Shown here in pieces: positions 26,348 through 35,535 of a stretch of 64,000 nucleotides of DNA (positions are counted from its first letter, which is position 1; each line of letters begins with the position of its first letter). The translations under genes and the position numbers were made by a program. A model generated the notes under the pieces. It did not search any database. It worked only from the letters and a program-made list of their open reading frames with translations, and was not told the DNA's origin. The DNA is from Nocardioides malaquae (GTDB taxonomy: Bacteria > Actinomycetota > Actinomycetes > Propionibacteriales > Nocardioidaceae): the NCBI RefSeq assembly GCF_015070385.1, contig NZ_JADCSA010000004.1, forward strand, positions 87,446-151,445. The letters run 5' to 3'.

Positions 26348-26396
26348 TTTGTGCGGCTGGTTGGTGTCACCTGGTGACACCAACCAGCCGCGCAAA
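26348..26396. terminator. 23-bp-stem hairpin: displaced menB terminator, bidirectional
   Basis: An 18-bp perfect inverted repeat, GCGGCTGGTTGGTGTCAC and its complement, with a CTG loop. It extends by a G-T pair and four more pairs to about 23 bp. No U-tract follows, as is common in actinobacteria. It lies 9 bp past attR and between convergent units (menB before insertion; the helicase gene on the minus strand). Confidence 0.8.
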
Positions 26397-26498
26397 GAGC
26401 TCCGGAGGGCACCAGGCAAGCCAGCCATCCGATGGTCGCGGTGGATCCGAGTCACCAGGTGACCCATGTCCACCGCAACTCGCGGACTGCGGGCGACC

Positions 26499-29400
26499 TC
26501 AGGAGAAGAGCGCGCGTACGTCCTCGGCGTCGATGCCGCCGCCCACCGCACCCTCGCCGCTGAAGACGGAGGCGAAGAGGTCGGCCTTGCGCTGCTTCAG
26601 CGCCATCACCTTCTCCTCGATCGTGCCGGCGGAGACCATCCGGTAGACCATCACGTGGCGCTCCTGGCCGATGCGGTGCGCCCGGTCGACGGCCTGGTTC
26701 TCGGCGGCCGGGTTCCACCACGGGTCGAGCACGAAGACGTAGTCTGCCTCGGTGAGCGTCAGGCCCACGCCGCCGGCCTTGAGGCTGATCAGGAAGGCGT
26801 CACCCTCCCCCGACTTGAACGCCTCGATCTCCTCCCCGCGGCGCCGGGTCGCACCATCCAGGTAGCGCACGGTCAGCCCCTCGGCCTCGAGCCGGCGCCG
26901 CGCCCGCTTCAGGAAGCTCGTGAACTGGCTGAAGACCAGCGCCCGGTGTCCTTCGGCGGCGAGCTCGACGAGGTGGTCGACGAGCACGTCGAGCTTGGCC
27001 GAACCGACGGCCTCGTGCTCCTCGTCGATCAGCGCCGGGTCGAGGCTGAGCTGCCGCAGGCGGGTCAGGGCGCTGAAGATCGCCATCCGGTTGCCGTCGA
27101 AGTCGTCGACCAGCCCGAGGATCGCCTGCCGCTCCCGCTGCAGCCAGGTGTCATAGAGCCGCTGGTGCTCCGGCCCGAGCGGCACGGTCAGCACCTGCTC
27201 CTGCTTCGGCGGCAGGTCGGCGGCGACGAGGTCCTTGGTGCGGCGCAGCACGAAGGGGCGTACGCGTCGCCGGAAACGCTCCAGCGCCTCGGTGTCCCCG
27301 CGCTTCTCGACCGGCGCCACCACCTGCTCCTGGAAGGCCGTGGGCCACGGGTAGAGCCCGGGGGCAACCACCGACAGCAGCGCCCACATCTCCATCAGCC
27401 GGTTCTCGAACGGCGTGCCCGTCACGGCCAGCCGGAAGGGCGCATCGAGCCGCCGGATCGCCTGGTAGGTCTTGCTCTGGTGGTTCTTGATCGCCTGCGC
27501 CTCGTCGAGCACCAGGCCACCCCACTCGAGGTCGGTATAGGCGTCGGCGTCGAGCCGGAAGAGGGTGTAGGAGGTGACCACCACGTCGGCGCCCCTGACG
27601 ACGTCGGCGAGTGGTTGCGTACGCCGCGCGCCTGAGGCCTCCACGACCCGCACCGTGAGCCCGGGCGTGTGGCGCGCCGCCTCGCTCGCCCACGCGGAGA
27701 CCACGCTGGTCGGCGCCACCACCAGGAACGGCGCCGCCCCGTGGGCCCGCGCGTGGCTGATGGTGGCCAGCGTCTGCAGGGTCTTGCCCAGCCCCATGTC
27801 GTCGGCAAGGATCCCGCCCAGCCCGAGCTGCCAGAGGTGGACCAGCCACCGGATGCCGTCGAGCTGGTAGGGCCGCGGAGTCGAGACCAGCCCGACCGGG
27901 TCGACGTGGGGCAGCGTCTCGTGGCCGATCAGCGCCTGCGCCGCCTCCACCCACCGCGCCGCCTGCGTGTCGACCACCCCCAGCTCGGCCAGCTCGGCCC
28001 ACATGCCCAGGTCCCGCTCCCCGACCCGCAGCTCGTCGCCCCGACCGTCGCGGATCTGCGAGGCGGCGGCCACCAGCTCGGCCAACCGCCGGAACTCCGG
28101 ACGGTCGGTGGCCAGGTGCAGCCCACTGGACAGCACGAGTCGCGGCTCACCGACCGTCAACGCCTCCAGCAGGTCGGTCAGGGGCACCTGCTCGCCCTCG
28201 ACGTCGATCACCACGCGCAGGTCGAGCCAGTCGGTCGACGCCTCCGGCTCCTCCTCGGGCGCGACGAACTCGATCGTCGGCGCCGCGACCGCCTCGCGGA
28301 AGTCGGGGCGTACGCCCGTCTCCACGACGTCGACGTGCTCGTCGGCGACCAGCAACGGCAGGTCGTCCGTCACGAACTCGAGCGCCCGGCTTCCGCTGAA
28401 GGTCCGCTCGGGTTGCAGGTCGGCCCATCCCGCCACGGCCGCCAGCAGGTCACGCTCGAGGTGCGGGCGGCGCAGGGCCGGGGCCCGCTCGTCGCTGCCC
28501 AGCACGAAGACGGTCTCGTCGTAGCGCCACCGCCACACCACCTCGACCGTCGTGCCCTGCCAGGCCACGAGCGCCTCCAGGCGCGGCGGCACCTCCGCGG
28601 GCAGCTCCACCGAGCCGTCGGAGGAGGTGACGGGCAGCTGCTGGCGCAGTCGCGGCAGGTAGTCGGACTCGAAGGCGGCGCGGTCCGCGGCCGGCACCTC
28701 GAGGACTCCCCTGCGCTCTCGCAGCCGCACCACCGACTCCGGCAGCCGGCGACGCAGCGGGGCCAGCACCAGGCGCAGCTTCGGGTAGCGCGCTCCCGAG
28801 TGGGGCCGGGTCGGGGAGAGGATTGCCGCGGAGTGCGGCTGGCGCCCCAGGAGCAGCAGGTCGTCACCGGTGACGAACCGGCCTTCGTGCTCGACGCCGA
28901 CCCGCAGGCGGGTGCCGTCGGCCGTGTCCACCACGTCGACGACGGCCTCCACCGACTCACCGAGCTCGACGCTGGAGACGCGCTCCCCGCCGAGCAGCTC
29001 GATGCCGGCCTCCTGCGCCTCGAGCAGCAGGCTCCACCACTGAGGTCCGATCGTGGTCAGGTCGATGACGTCCCGCGGGGCCGAGCCGGGCAGCGCCCGC
29101 ACGATCCGGTGCAGCACCGCCAGCTGCTCGAGGTCGTGGGCCTCGTCGTGGTGCGGCGTCTCCGCACTCGCCCAGGTGATCCCCGTCTTGATCCAGTTGT
29201 CGCGCGCCCCCTCCCGCATCGGGCGCAGCCACAACCGCTGACCGGGCTCCACGTGCGAGCGGTAGGGCCGTCTGGTCGGCACGGGGATCTCGAACTGCAA
29301 CGCCAACCTGCGCCGGGTCGCGGGCGGCGGTGACGCCTTCTCCAGCGGCTCCAGCACGGCGTCGAGGCTGCGTCGCCACTCCGGGATCGCCACGACCGGG

Positions 29401-29696
29401 CGCAGCGACCGACGTGAGCGCACCTCCTGCAGCACCGCGACCGCGTGCTTGCAGTTGGTGGCAACGGGGCAGTCGCACCGTCCGGTGATGCCGCGCTCGT
29501 CGACCCGCACCTCGACGCGGTAGGGCAGCTGCCGGGCGCCCGAGACAAGGCCGACGGCCTGGAGCGTGCCCTCCTCGGAGTCGTCGACCTGGAGGGTCAG
29601 CACGCGGCGAGCCGCGGCGTACGCCCGCCCTCGCATGACGCTGCCGGGGTCGAACGCAGCGAAGAGCGCCGCATCGCTGATCGTCACCCCTCGCAC
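26499..29696 (-). CDS. SWIM zinc-finger SNF2-family helicase
   Basis: 1065 aa. The N-terminal SWIM finger is CDCPVATNCKH (Cys74, Cys76, Cys82, His84). A long middle region of unknown fold follows. The SNF2 ATPase has ILADDMGLGKTLQTLA (Walker A, about residue 630), LVLDEAQAIKN (motif II, DEAQ), VTGTPFENRL, LVFSQFTSFLKR, FLISLKAGGVGLTLTEADYVFVLDPWWNPAAENQAVDRAHRIGQ and the C-terminal helicase motifs. It is a DNA-stimulated ATPase of the Rad54/HepA type, probably acting in repair or nucleoprotein remodelling. Divergent from a SWIM-containing gene pair, which suggests shared biology. Confidence 0.92.
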   Translation of the reverse strand: MRGVTISDAALFAAFDPGSVMRGRAYAAARRVLTLQVDDSEEGTLQAVGLVSGARQLPYRVEVRVDERGITGRCDCPVATNCKHAVAVLQEVRSRRSLRPVVAIPEWRRSLDAVLEPLEKASPPPATRRRLALQFEIPVPTRRPYRSHVEPGQRLWLRPMREGARDNWIKTGITWASAETPHHDEAHDLEQLAVLHRIVRALPGSAPRDVIDLTTIGPQWWSLLLEAQEAGIELLGGERVSSVELGESVEAVVDVVDTADGTRLRVGVEHEGRFVTGDDLLLLGRQPHSAAILSPTRPHSGARYPKLRLVLAPLRRRLPESVVRLRERRGVLEVPAADRAAFESDYLPRLRQQLPVTSSDGSVELPAEVPPRLEALVAWQGTTVEVVWRWRYDETVFVLGSDERAPALRRPHLERDLLAAVAGWADLQPERTFSGSRALEFVTDDLPLLVADEHVDVVETGVRPDFREAVAAPTIEFVAPEEEPEASTDWLDLRVVIDVEGEQVPLTDLLEALTVGEPRLVLSSGLHLATDRPEFRRLAELVAAASQIRDGRGDELRVGERDLGMWAELAELGVVDTQAARWVEAAQALIGHETLPHVDPVGLVSTPRPYQLDGIRWLVHLWQLGLGGILADDMGLGKTLQTLATISHARAHGAAPFLVVAPTSVVSAWASEAARHTPGLTVRVVEASGARRTQPLADVVRGADVVVTSYTLFRLDADAYTDLEWGGLVLDEAQAIKNHQSKTYQAIRRLDAPFRLAVTGTPFENRLMEMWALLSVVAPGLYPWPTAFQEQVVAPVEKRGDTEALERFRRRVRPFVLRRTKDLVAADLPPKQEQVLTVPLGPEHQRLYDTWLQRERQAILGLVDDFDGNRMAIFSALTRLRQLSLDPALIDEEHEAVGSAKLDVLVDHLVELAAEGHRALVFSQFTSFLKRARRRLEAEGLTVRYLDGATRRRGEEIEAFKSGEGDAFLISLKAGGVGLTLTEADYVFVLDPWWNPAAENQAVDRAHRIGQERHVMVYRMVSAGTIEEKVMALKQRKADLFASVFSGEGAVGGGIDAEDVRALFS

Positions 29697-29756
29697 GACG
29701 TCAAGGCTGCCACAGGGTCTGCACCCCCGCCTGATCCGTGCACAGCCGAAGACGGG

Positions 29757-29827
29757 CCACTACGGCGGAAGTTCGGGCCCAGGAGACCGATTCCGGCCCC
29801 ATCTCGGGCGAACTTCCGCCACTGTGG
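29757..29827. repeat. 71-bp intergenic inverted-repeat element (copy 1)
   Basis: Arms GGCGGAAGTTCG (29764-29775) and CGAACTTCCGCC (29809-29820) are perfect complements around a 33-nt spacer, with outer CCAC/GTGG bringing it to 71 bp. The same design and length occur at 35400-35470. It lies in the divergent region between the helicase and the DUF6493-like gene and may act on either promoter. Confidence 0.65.
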
Positions 29828-29842
29828 TCCTGAGGGGACCAC
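29824..29842. promoter_or_regulatory. 7-bp hairpin just before the DUF6493-like gene
   Basis: GTGGTCC and GGACCAC with a 5-nt loop, ending 5 nt before ATG 29848. It partly overlaps the outer edge of the 71-bp element and could occlude the ribosome site. Confidence 0.4.
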
Positions 29843-29847
29843 TGACC

Positions 29848-32349
29848 ATGACCGACGACATCTCGTACGCAGCCCTGGCCGGCGTGCCGGCCGATACCCT
29901 GCATGCCCTCCTCACCGCGCATGCAGCGACGGCGCTGGCCGAGCACCAGGACCCCGGATGGCCCCGGGACCGGGCCCTGCTCGACGCGGTCGATGCCGCC
30001 CTGGCCGAGGCAGCAGCCCTGGCCGATCCAACCGGGGACGGGTCAGCACCGACCTCGACGGCTCGACCCCGGTGGCTCGACGGAATCGTCGCCCGGGAGC
30101 TCGCCACGCTGTCGACCCACTTCTGGGCGACAGAGCGGTTCCGACGGGTGCGGCTCCTGGAGCGCCTCGGCCTGGTCACCCTCACGCCGGACGACACCTA
30201 CGTGTTGGCGATGGTCAGCGGCCTCGGTCCGGACGCCGCCGAAGTGCTGCGAGAGGACCCCGAGCTCGTCGAGCGGGCCCTGTGGCGGGTCTTCGAGGTC
30301 GAAGGGGGCGGCGAGGTCAGCCTGGCCAACGTCGACAAGTTCGGCGGCGACCAGTGGCGTCGCACCTTCCTCCAGCTGTGCGCTGACGGCACGCTCGACC
30401 GGGCGCGGGTGCTCGACGCGTGCCTGAGCGTGCTCACCCGCGACTTCTCGGCCTACCGGGCGGGGTGGTTCTCCCGGACCCATCTCGCGCTCGTCCCGAC
30501 CGACGACGAGCTCACCCGCGCGCAGGGGACGCTGCGTCGCCTGCTCGGCGCGGAAGTTCCGGCCACGGTCGCGTTCGCGGTGAAACTCCTGTCGCGGATC
30601 CGGAAAACGGGGGACCTGGCCGCCGAGGAGACGCTGGACGCCCTGCCGCCGGCCACGCTGGTGAAGACCAAGGGCACGGCCCTGGCCGCACTGCGGTTGG
30701 CCCAGCGGCTGCTGACCGACCACCCGGAGATGGGCACGCGGACAACTCTGGTCGCCCGAACAGCCTTGGGCCACCCCGACGCCGACGTGCAGCGCGCGGC
30801 CGCCCTCCTGCTCACGGCGTGCGGCGAGAGCGACACCGTCACTGCAGCCGCCGACGACCTCGACCCCCGCGCCCGCGCCGACCTGGGCCTCGGCGTCGAG
30901 GTGGTCGCCACACCCGATGCGCCACGGGTCCAGCGGTTGCTGCCACCGGCCGACCCGGTCAGGGCCGCCGACCTCGCCGACCGGACCGCCGGCCTCCTCG
31001 AGGACGCCTCTGACGCCCGGGAGGTCGAAGCCGTGCTCGCCGCACTCGTCTCCCCGGACGCCGCCGAGGCCCTCGCGCCGCTGCGCAAACGGGCCCGCAC
31101 GGTGGCGGGCCGAGGGTCTCGCACCCCGCACGGCGCGGCCTGGCTGCCCGGGCAGGTCGCCCGCCTCGTGCTCGACCTCCTGGGCGAGCCGGTGGAGCCC
31201 GCCACCCCCGACACCGCGCCGCAGCGCTTCGTCGTCCAACGGTTGCTGGAGGTGTCCGCCCTCCACTCCTCCCTGACCGCGCCGCTGCTGGCGACCCCCG
31301 ACCTGCCCGGAGGCTGGGTCAGCCCGGAGACGCTGGCCCGACGACTGGCCAACCAACCGCACCCCCGCCACCACGACCTGGTCGCGGCTCTGCTGCGACT
31401 CGCGCCGGAGGGCCGCGCGGAGGCGCTCGCTGCCGGCAGCGACCTCCCCCCGGCTGTCCGGTTCGCCCTCGGCGACCCGCCGGGCAACTCCTGCGACCAG
31501 CGTCCGGGGCCGGCGGCCTGGTGGCGGGCCGCCGAGCGCTCGCGGGCGGCGTACGCCCCCGACGAGCTGCCGACCCTGGACTCGCAGGTGCGCTCCTTCA
31601 CCTGGGAGGAGGGTGGGCAGCAACGCCGGGGTTGGTACGCCCGGTTCACGGTCGCGACGGCTCCCGCGCTCGCCGCGCGGGCCGACGGCGCAGCCGACGA
31701 TGACCCGACGACGGTGGCGCTCCCTGTCCCCGAGCACGGGTTCGCGACCCGGGTCGGCGGGTGCACCGGCGACTGGATCCCCACGCTGGCGGCGCTCTGG
31801 CCCCAGGACGCGGAGCACTTCCTGACGCTCACCTGCTTGCCGGTGCTGCAGGCTCCGGACGGCCAGGTGGACCACGACGTGCCCCGCACCCTCGACGCGT
31901 TGGCGCAGCACCCGGGTCGTCTGGGTCCGCTGGCGGCAGCCGCCTTGGCTGCCGGGCTCTCGGCGGGGATCCGGCAGCACCGGCTGCACGCCAGTGACGC
32001 CTTCGTCGACCTGGCCCCCTCCGGGCGCATCGGTCTGCCGGAGGTGGCAGACGTGATGGCGCGGCACGCTCCGGCGTGGCCCGCGACCCGCTGGGCTCAG
32101 TCGTTGGGTGATGTCGCCGAAGCTCCGGGCGGCGCCGGCGCGGTGGTGGACCTGCTCACCCTCCTGCTGCCCCGCCTGCCCGCGGACCACCGAGGGGTCG
32201 GAGCCCTGCTCGACCTGCTGCGGAGTCTGCTGCTCCGCAGTGGTCGGCAGGTGGACGACCCGGAGCTGACGAAGTGGCTGGCGACCTTCTCCGGGAGCTC
32301 GGCCGCGGCCCGGAGCGCCCGCCAGCTGCGGGAAGGTGTCCGACCGTGA
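29848..32349 (+). CDS. Large helical-repeat protein (DUF6493-like)
   Basis: 833 aa, ATG 29848. Almost entirely alpha-helical and Ala/Leu-rich, with repeating helix pairs (for example DRARVLDACLSVLTRDFSAYRAGWFSRTHLAL, PATVAFAVKLLSRIRKTG, HPDADVQRAAALLLTACG) that look HEAT-like. The N-terminus and size resemble actinobacterial DUF6493 proteins, which I remember beside SWIM genes. No catalytic motif is visible. The SWIM gene overlaps its stop by 4 nt (GTGA), so the two products are probably partners. Confidence 0.65.
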   Translation: MTDDISYAALAGVPADTLHALLTAHAATALAEHQDPGWPRDRALLDAVDAALAEAAALADPTGDGSAPTSTARPRWLDGIVARELATLSTHFWATERFRRVRLLERLGLVTLTPDDTYVLAMVSGLGPDAAEVLREDPELVERALWRVFEVEGGGEVSLANVDKFGGDQWRRTFLQLCADGTLDRARVLDACLSVLTRDFSAYRAGWFSRTHLALVPTDDELTRAQGTLRRLLGAEVPATVAFAVKLLSRIRKTGDLAAEETLDALPPATLVKTKGTALAALRLAQRLLTDHPEMGTRTTLVARTALGHPDADVQRAAALLLTACGESDTVTAAADDLDPRARADLGLGVEVVATPDAPRVQRLLPPADPVRAADLADRTAGLLEDASDAREVEAVLAALVSPDAAEALAPLRKRARTVAGRGSRTPHGAAWLPGQVARLVLDLLGEPVEPATPDTAPQRFVVQRLLEVSALHSSLTAPLLATPDLPGGWVSPETLARRLANQPHPRHHDLVAALLRLAPEGRAEALAAGSDLPPAVRFALGDPPGNSCDQRPGPAAWWRAAERSRAAYAPDELPTLDSQVRSFTWEEGGQQRRGWYARFTVATAPALAARADGAADDDPTTVALPVPEHGFATRVGGCTGDWIPTLAALWPQDAEHFLTLTCLPVLQAPDGQVDHDVPRTLDALAQHPGRLGPLAAAALAAGLSAGIRQHRLHASDAFVDLAPSGRIGLPEVADVMARHAPAWPATRWAQSLGDVAEAPGGAGAVVDLLTLLLPRLPADHRGVGALLDLLRSLLLRSGRQVDDPELTKWLATFSGSSAAARSARQLREGVRP

Positions 32350-33722
32350 CGGCCGCCGTGCTCGAGCAGGGCTACACCTACCTGCGCCCCTCCGCGGTGC
32401 GGGTCGTCGACGGCGCGGCTGACCTGGTGCTCTCCACCAGCGGCGGACGGTCGTCGGCCGCACCGGTGGCGCACCCGGTCTTCTTCGACGGCCTCCTGCG
32501 CCACCCGGAGCAGGCGGCCGCTGCCCTGCTGGCCGTCGCCCGGGTGGCCCGCACCCGTTTCTGGACGCCCCCGGGGATGCTCGCCGCGATCCTGCGGGCC
32601 GCCGATCCGGTGGTCACCAGCAACGGCGACCGGCTGCGGTTCGAGAGCTTCTCGGCGTGCTGCGGGGTCCACGCCCGGTTCGACGCCCTGCCCGGCAGCC
32701 TCGACGGCAGGATGCTGGGCACGGGCACCACCAACGTCGACTTCAACGCGCCGATGCGCGACGCCCTGGCGCGGGTCGGTGGCGGGCAGCAGCTCCACCT
32801 GCAGGTCGGCGAGGACGTCGTGGTGCGGACGTCCGAGGCCGAGGTCGTGGAGGAGAAGGTGCCGCTGCCCGAGCGGTGGCTGCGCGGCTTCGCGGAGGTG
32901 CAACTCGCCTCGGCTGCCACGGAACCCGCGTTCGAGGTGGCCGCGACACAGGCCCGCCGGTTGTTCCGTGACCTGCCGACCTCGAGCGGCCGCGCTCCGG
33001 TCTGGGTGGTCCCGGCCGGCGGTGGGTTACGTCTGACGACCCGACCCACGCCCGAGGGGGTGCCGCTCGGCGGAGCGCACCGGCTCGCACCGCTGGGGCC
33101 GCTGTTGCGTTTCGCCCGGACGCTGCGCGCCCACACCGGTGGGCACGACCCGAGAGGCGCCGCCAGCGTCTGGGAGCTGGAGCTCGAGGACGCGCGCCTG
33201 GTGCTCACCCTGAGCCCCGCGCCGAACCGCGGGTTCTCCGGGGAGGGCCGAGTGCTGTGGGACCTCGCGAGCGAGGGGGCGGCCCGGGACGCCGACCTCG
33301 TCTCCGCGCTGCTCGCCTTCGAGCCGCGGATCGACGTCGACCGACTGGCGGTCGACGCCGCGATCTCCCCCGACCGCGTACGCCGCGCGCTGGGCTGGCT
33401 CGCCGCCGCCGGGAGGGTGGGGCACGACGTGGCCGAGGGGGCGTACTTCCACCGGGAGCTGCCCTACGACGCCGACCGCCTGGTGGCCCAGCACCCGCGA
33501 CTGCGCGACGCTGCCGGTCTGGTGGCAGACGGTGCGGTCCGTCTCGACGGGGACCGGGCCCTCGTGCACAGCGGCGGCAGCGACCACGTCGTGAGCCGCA
33601 CGGTCGAGGGCGACCGGTGCACCTGCCCGTGGTGGGCCAGGCATGGCGGCAGCCGCGGGCCCTGCAAGCACGTGCTGGCCGTGCAGCTCGCGACGAGCGC
33701 GACCCCCGGACCCACCCGGTGA
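32346..33722 (+). CDS. SWIM zinc-finger family protein
   Basis: 458 aa, GTG start overlapping the previous gene. The SWIM motif CTCPWWARHGGSRGPCKH lies near the C-terminus (CxC...CxH). The upstream part is mixed alpha/beta with a possible winged-helix stretch (RIDVDRLAVDAAISPDRVRRALGWLAAAGRV). SWIM domains bind DNA or protein in recombination and chromatin factors. Together with the helical-repeat protein and the divergent SWIM/SNF2 helicase it forms a local module whose role is not known to me. Confidence 0.8.
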   Translation: MTAAVLEQGYTYLRPSAVRVVDGAADLVLSTSGGRSSAAPVAHPVFFDGLLRHPEQAAAALLAVARVARTRFWTPPGMLAAILRAADPVVTSNGDRLRFESFSACCGVHARFDALPGSLDGRMLGTGTTNVDFNAPMRDALARVGGGQQLHLQVGEDVVVRTSEAEVVEEKVPLPERWLRGFAEVQLASAATEPAFEVAATQARRLFRDLPTSSGRAPVWVVPAGGGLRLTTRPTPEGVPLGGAHRLAPLGPLLRFARTLRAHTGGHDPRGAASVWELELEDARLVLTLSPAPNRGFSGEGRVLWDLASEGAARDADLVSALLAFEPRIDVDRLAVDAAISPDRVRRALGWLAAAGRVGHDVAEGAYFHRELPYDADRLVAQHPRLRDAAGLVADGAVRLDGDRALVHSGGSDHVVSRTVEGDRCTCPWWARHGGSRGPCKHVLAVQLATSATPGPTR

Positions 33723-33746
33723 CGAATCCCGAAGACCCGGCACGAC

Positions 33747-34559
33747 TCAGTCGATGCGCTCGCCGTCGCAGTCGAGGTGGCGGGTGACCTCGACGCCGTC
33801 GTCCTTGACGGCTACGGTCCGCACGCACGTCGGGGTGCCGTCGACCGTGCCGGGCTCGACCCAGGTCGACAACCACATCTCGTCGTCGTCGACCAGCTCC
33901 TCGGGCCCCACGGACTGCAGGCGGTCAAGGTCGACCAGCGCGCCGTCGGCGGTGACCTCCTTGCGGCGCAACCAGCTGCCCAGCTCTGCGTCGTAGACGA
34001 CCTCGAAGGCGCCCGTCGACGACTCCTCGCTCGACACCACCACGCGTGCGCGGCCGTTGTCGCGCAACCGCACGGAGTGGACCTTCGTGGTGTCGAACGC
34101 GAGGTTCGTGGCCGCGGACAGCTCGGCGAGGTTGACCATGGAGGTCGGCCCCGGTGTCCACTCGCCCTCGTCCCAGGCCTCACCGCCCCCAGAGCTGAGG
34201 CTGCTCAGGCCGACGACCCCGATCACGGCGACCAGCCCGATCGAGCCGAGCCGGGCCAACGCCTTGGTGGGGCCCACCTCGTCGGCCGTGGCGGCTGGGA
34301 AAAGAGGGCGTCGCTCCGGGAGCGGATCCGGGGCGGGCGCAACGAGCGGCGGCACCGTCGGACGCCATGCGAATCCTCCCGGCCCCTGGAGGTCGGTGAC
34401 CTCGCGCTCGATGTCGGCCACGGTGGCCGCGCGCAGCACGCGTCCCACGCGCTCGTCGTGCTCCTCGCGGGTCAGCTGGCCGTCGACCCACGCTTCCTGG
34501 ATGAACTCCACCGCCAGGTCGCGGTCGGCGTCCCGCGCCCGCTTCGTGCTTGCCCCCAC
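33747..34559 (-). CDS. DUF1707 domain membrane protein
   Basis: 270 aa, GTG start with a TAGGCT -10 box 6 nt upstream (34566-34571, leaderless). The N-terminal DUF1707 (DADRDLAVEFIQEAWVDGQLTREEHDERVGRVLRAATVADIEREVTDL) is a small actinobacterial domain usually fused to membrane segments. One transmembrane helix follows (LARLGSIGLVAVIGVVGLSSL). The C-terminal domain, about 130 residues, is probably outside the cell and contains a Cys pair (CVRTV...LDCDGE). Function unknown. Confidence 0.8.
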   Translation of the reverse strand: MGASTKRARDADRDLAVEFIQEAWVDGQLTREEHDERVGRVLRAATVADIEREVTDLQGPGGFAWRPTVPPLVAPAPDPLPERRPLFPAATADEVGPTKALARLGSIGLVAVIGVVGLSSLSSGGGEAWDEGEWTPGPTSMVNLAELSAATNLAFDTTKVHSVRLRDNGRARVVVSSEESSTGAFEVVYDAELGSWLRRKEVTADGALVDLDRLQSVGPEELVDDDEMWLSTWVEPGTVDGTPTCVRTVAVKDDGVEVTRHLDCDGERID

Positions 34560-34639
34560 GCCAACAGCCTAGTCGCGCGCGGACAGCACGCGAGGGCGTA
34601 CGCCGGACGCCGGACGCCGGCCCCCGGCAGGATGGTGAC

Positions 34640-35395
34640 GTGCCCCCGACCGCGACGCCCGCCCCGACGCCCGACGACGTGCGTCGCGCCGTCGCCGCGC
34701 ACGCCGACCCGGTGGACGCCGAGAACCTCGCCCGCTTCTTCCAGACCCACCCCGGCGGCTACGGCGAGGGCGATGCCTTCCTCGGGGTGCGGGTGCCGGC
34801 GCTGCGGGCTGTCGCGAAGGCCTACGTGGACCTGCCGCCCGCGGACATCCGTGAGCTGCTCGACGACCCTTGGCACGAGCACCGGATGGTGGCGCTGCTC
34901 ATCGCGGTCACCGCCTTCAGGCGCGCCGGGAGGGTCCGCACCGCTGACCCCGAACTGCGCCAGGCGCTGCACGCGACCTACCTGGAGGCGGTGCTCGCGG
35001 GTCGGGTGGACAACTGGGACCTCGTCGACTGCTCGGCGGAGTGGCTCGTCGGCGAGCACCTGCGTACGACCTCGCGGGACACCGCGCTCGTCGAGCGGCT
35101 GACCGCGGAGACCGACCTGTGGCGGCGGCGGGTGGGGATCATGGCGACCTTCGCCTGGACGAAGGCCGGCGATCCGGCACCGGCGCTGACTGCGGCCGCC
35201 GCCGTGCTCGACGACCGGCGCGACCTCGTGCAGAAGGCGGCAGGGTGGATGCTGCGCGAGGTCGGCAAGCGGGTCGACCGACAGGTACTGCTCGACTTCC
35301 TCGAGGCGCACGCCGCAGAGATGGGGCGCACGGCGCTCTCCTACGCCACCGAGCACCTGGCGCCCGAGGTCCGCGCCCGGCTGCGTGCCCTCTGA
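34640..35395 (+). CDS. DNA alkylation repair enzyme (AlkD-like HEAT-repeat glycosylase)
   Basis: 251 aa. Matches the AlkD/DUF1061 family: RFFQTHPGGYGEGDAFLGVRVPALRAVAK, then HEAT-like helices, the NWDLVDCSAEWLVG segment (conserved Trp-Asp pair of the active cleft), RRRVGIMATFAWTKAGD, KAAGWMLREVGKR. AlkD removes bulky or cationic alkylated bases. GTG 34640 is used because upstream codons would overlap the divergent DUF1707 promoter; CAGGAT lies 6 nt before it as a weak -10. Confidence 0.85.
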   Translation: MPPTATPAPTPDDVRRAVAAHADPVDAENLARFFQTHPGGYGEGDAFLGVRVPALRAVAKAYVDLPPADIRELLDDPWHEHRMVALLIAVTAFRRAGRVRTADPELRQALHATYLEAVLAGRVDNWDLVDCSAEWLVGEHLRTTSRDTALVERLTAETDLWRRRVGIMATFAWTKAGDPAPALTAAAAVLDDRRDLVQKAAGWMLREVGKRVDRQVLLDFLEAHAAEMGRTALSYATEHLAPEVRARLRAL

Positions 35396-35399
35396 GTCA

Positions 35400-35470
35400 C
35401 CACCACGTCGGAGACTCGGCGACATCTCCCCTCCGGCGCGGCAATCCGGCGCGAGTCTCCGACATGGTGG
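35400..35470. repeat. 71-bp intergenic inverted-repeat element (copy 2)
   Basis: Arms CCACCACGTCGGAGACTCG (35400-35418) and CGAGTCTCCGACATGGTGG (35452-35470) are complementary over 19 bp with one mismatch, around a 33-nt spacer. Length and layout equal the element at 29757-29827, and 14 of 19 left-arm bases agree. It follows the AlkD stop and may also end transcription. Confidence 0.7.
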
Positions 35471-35535
35471 CGACCGATCGCCCCCGGGGCAGCCAGAGGG
35501 AGTACAGAATGGGAGGACCATCCGAAGGGGAGTGC

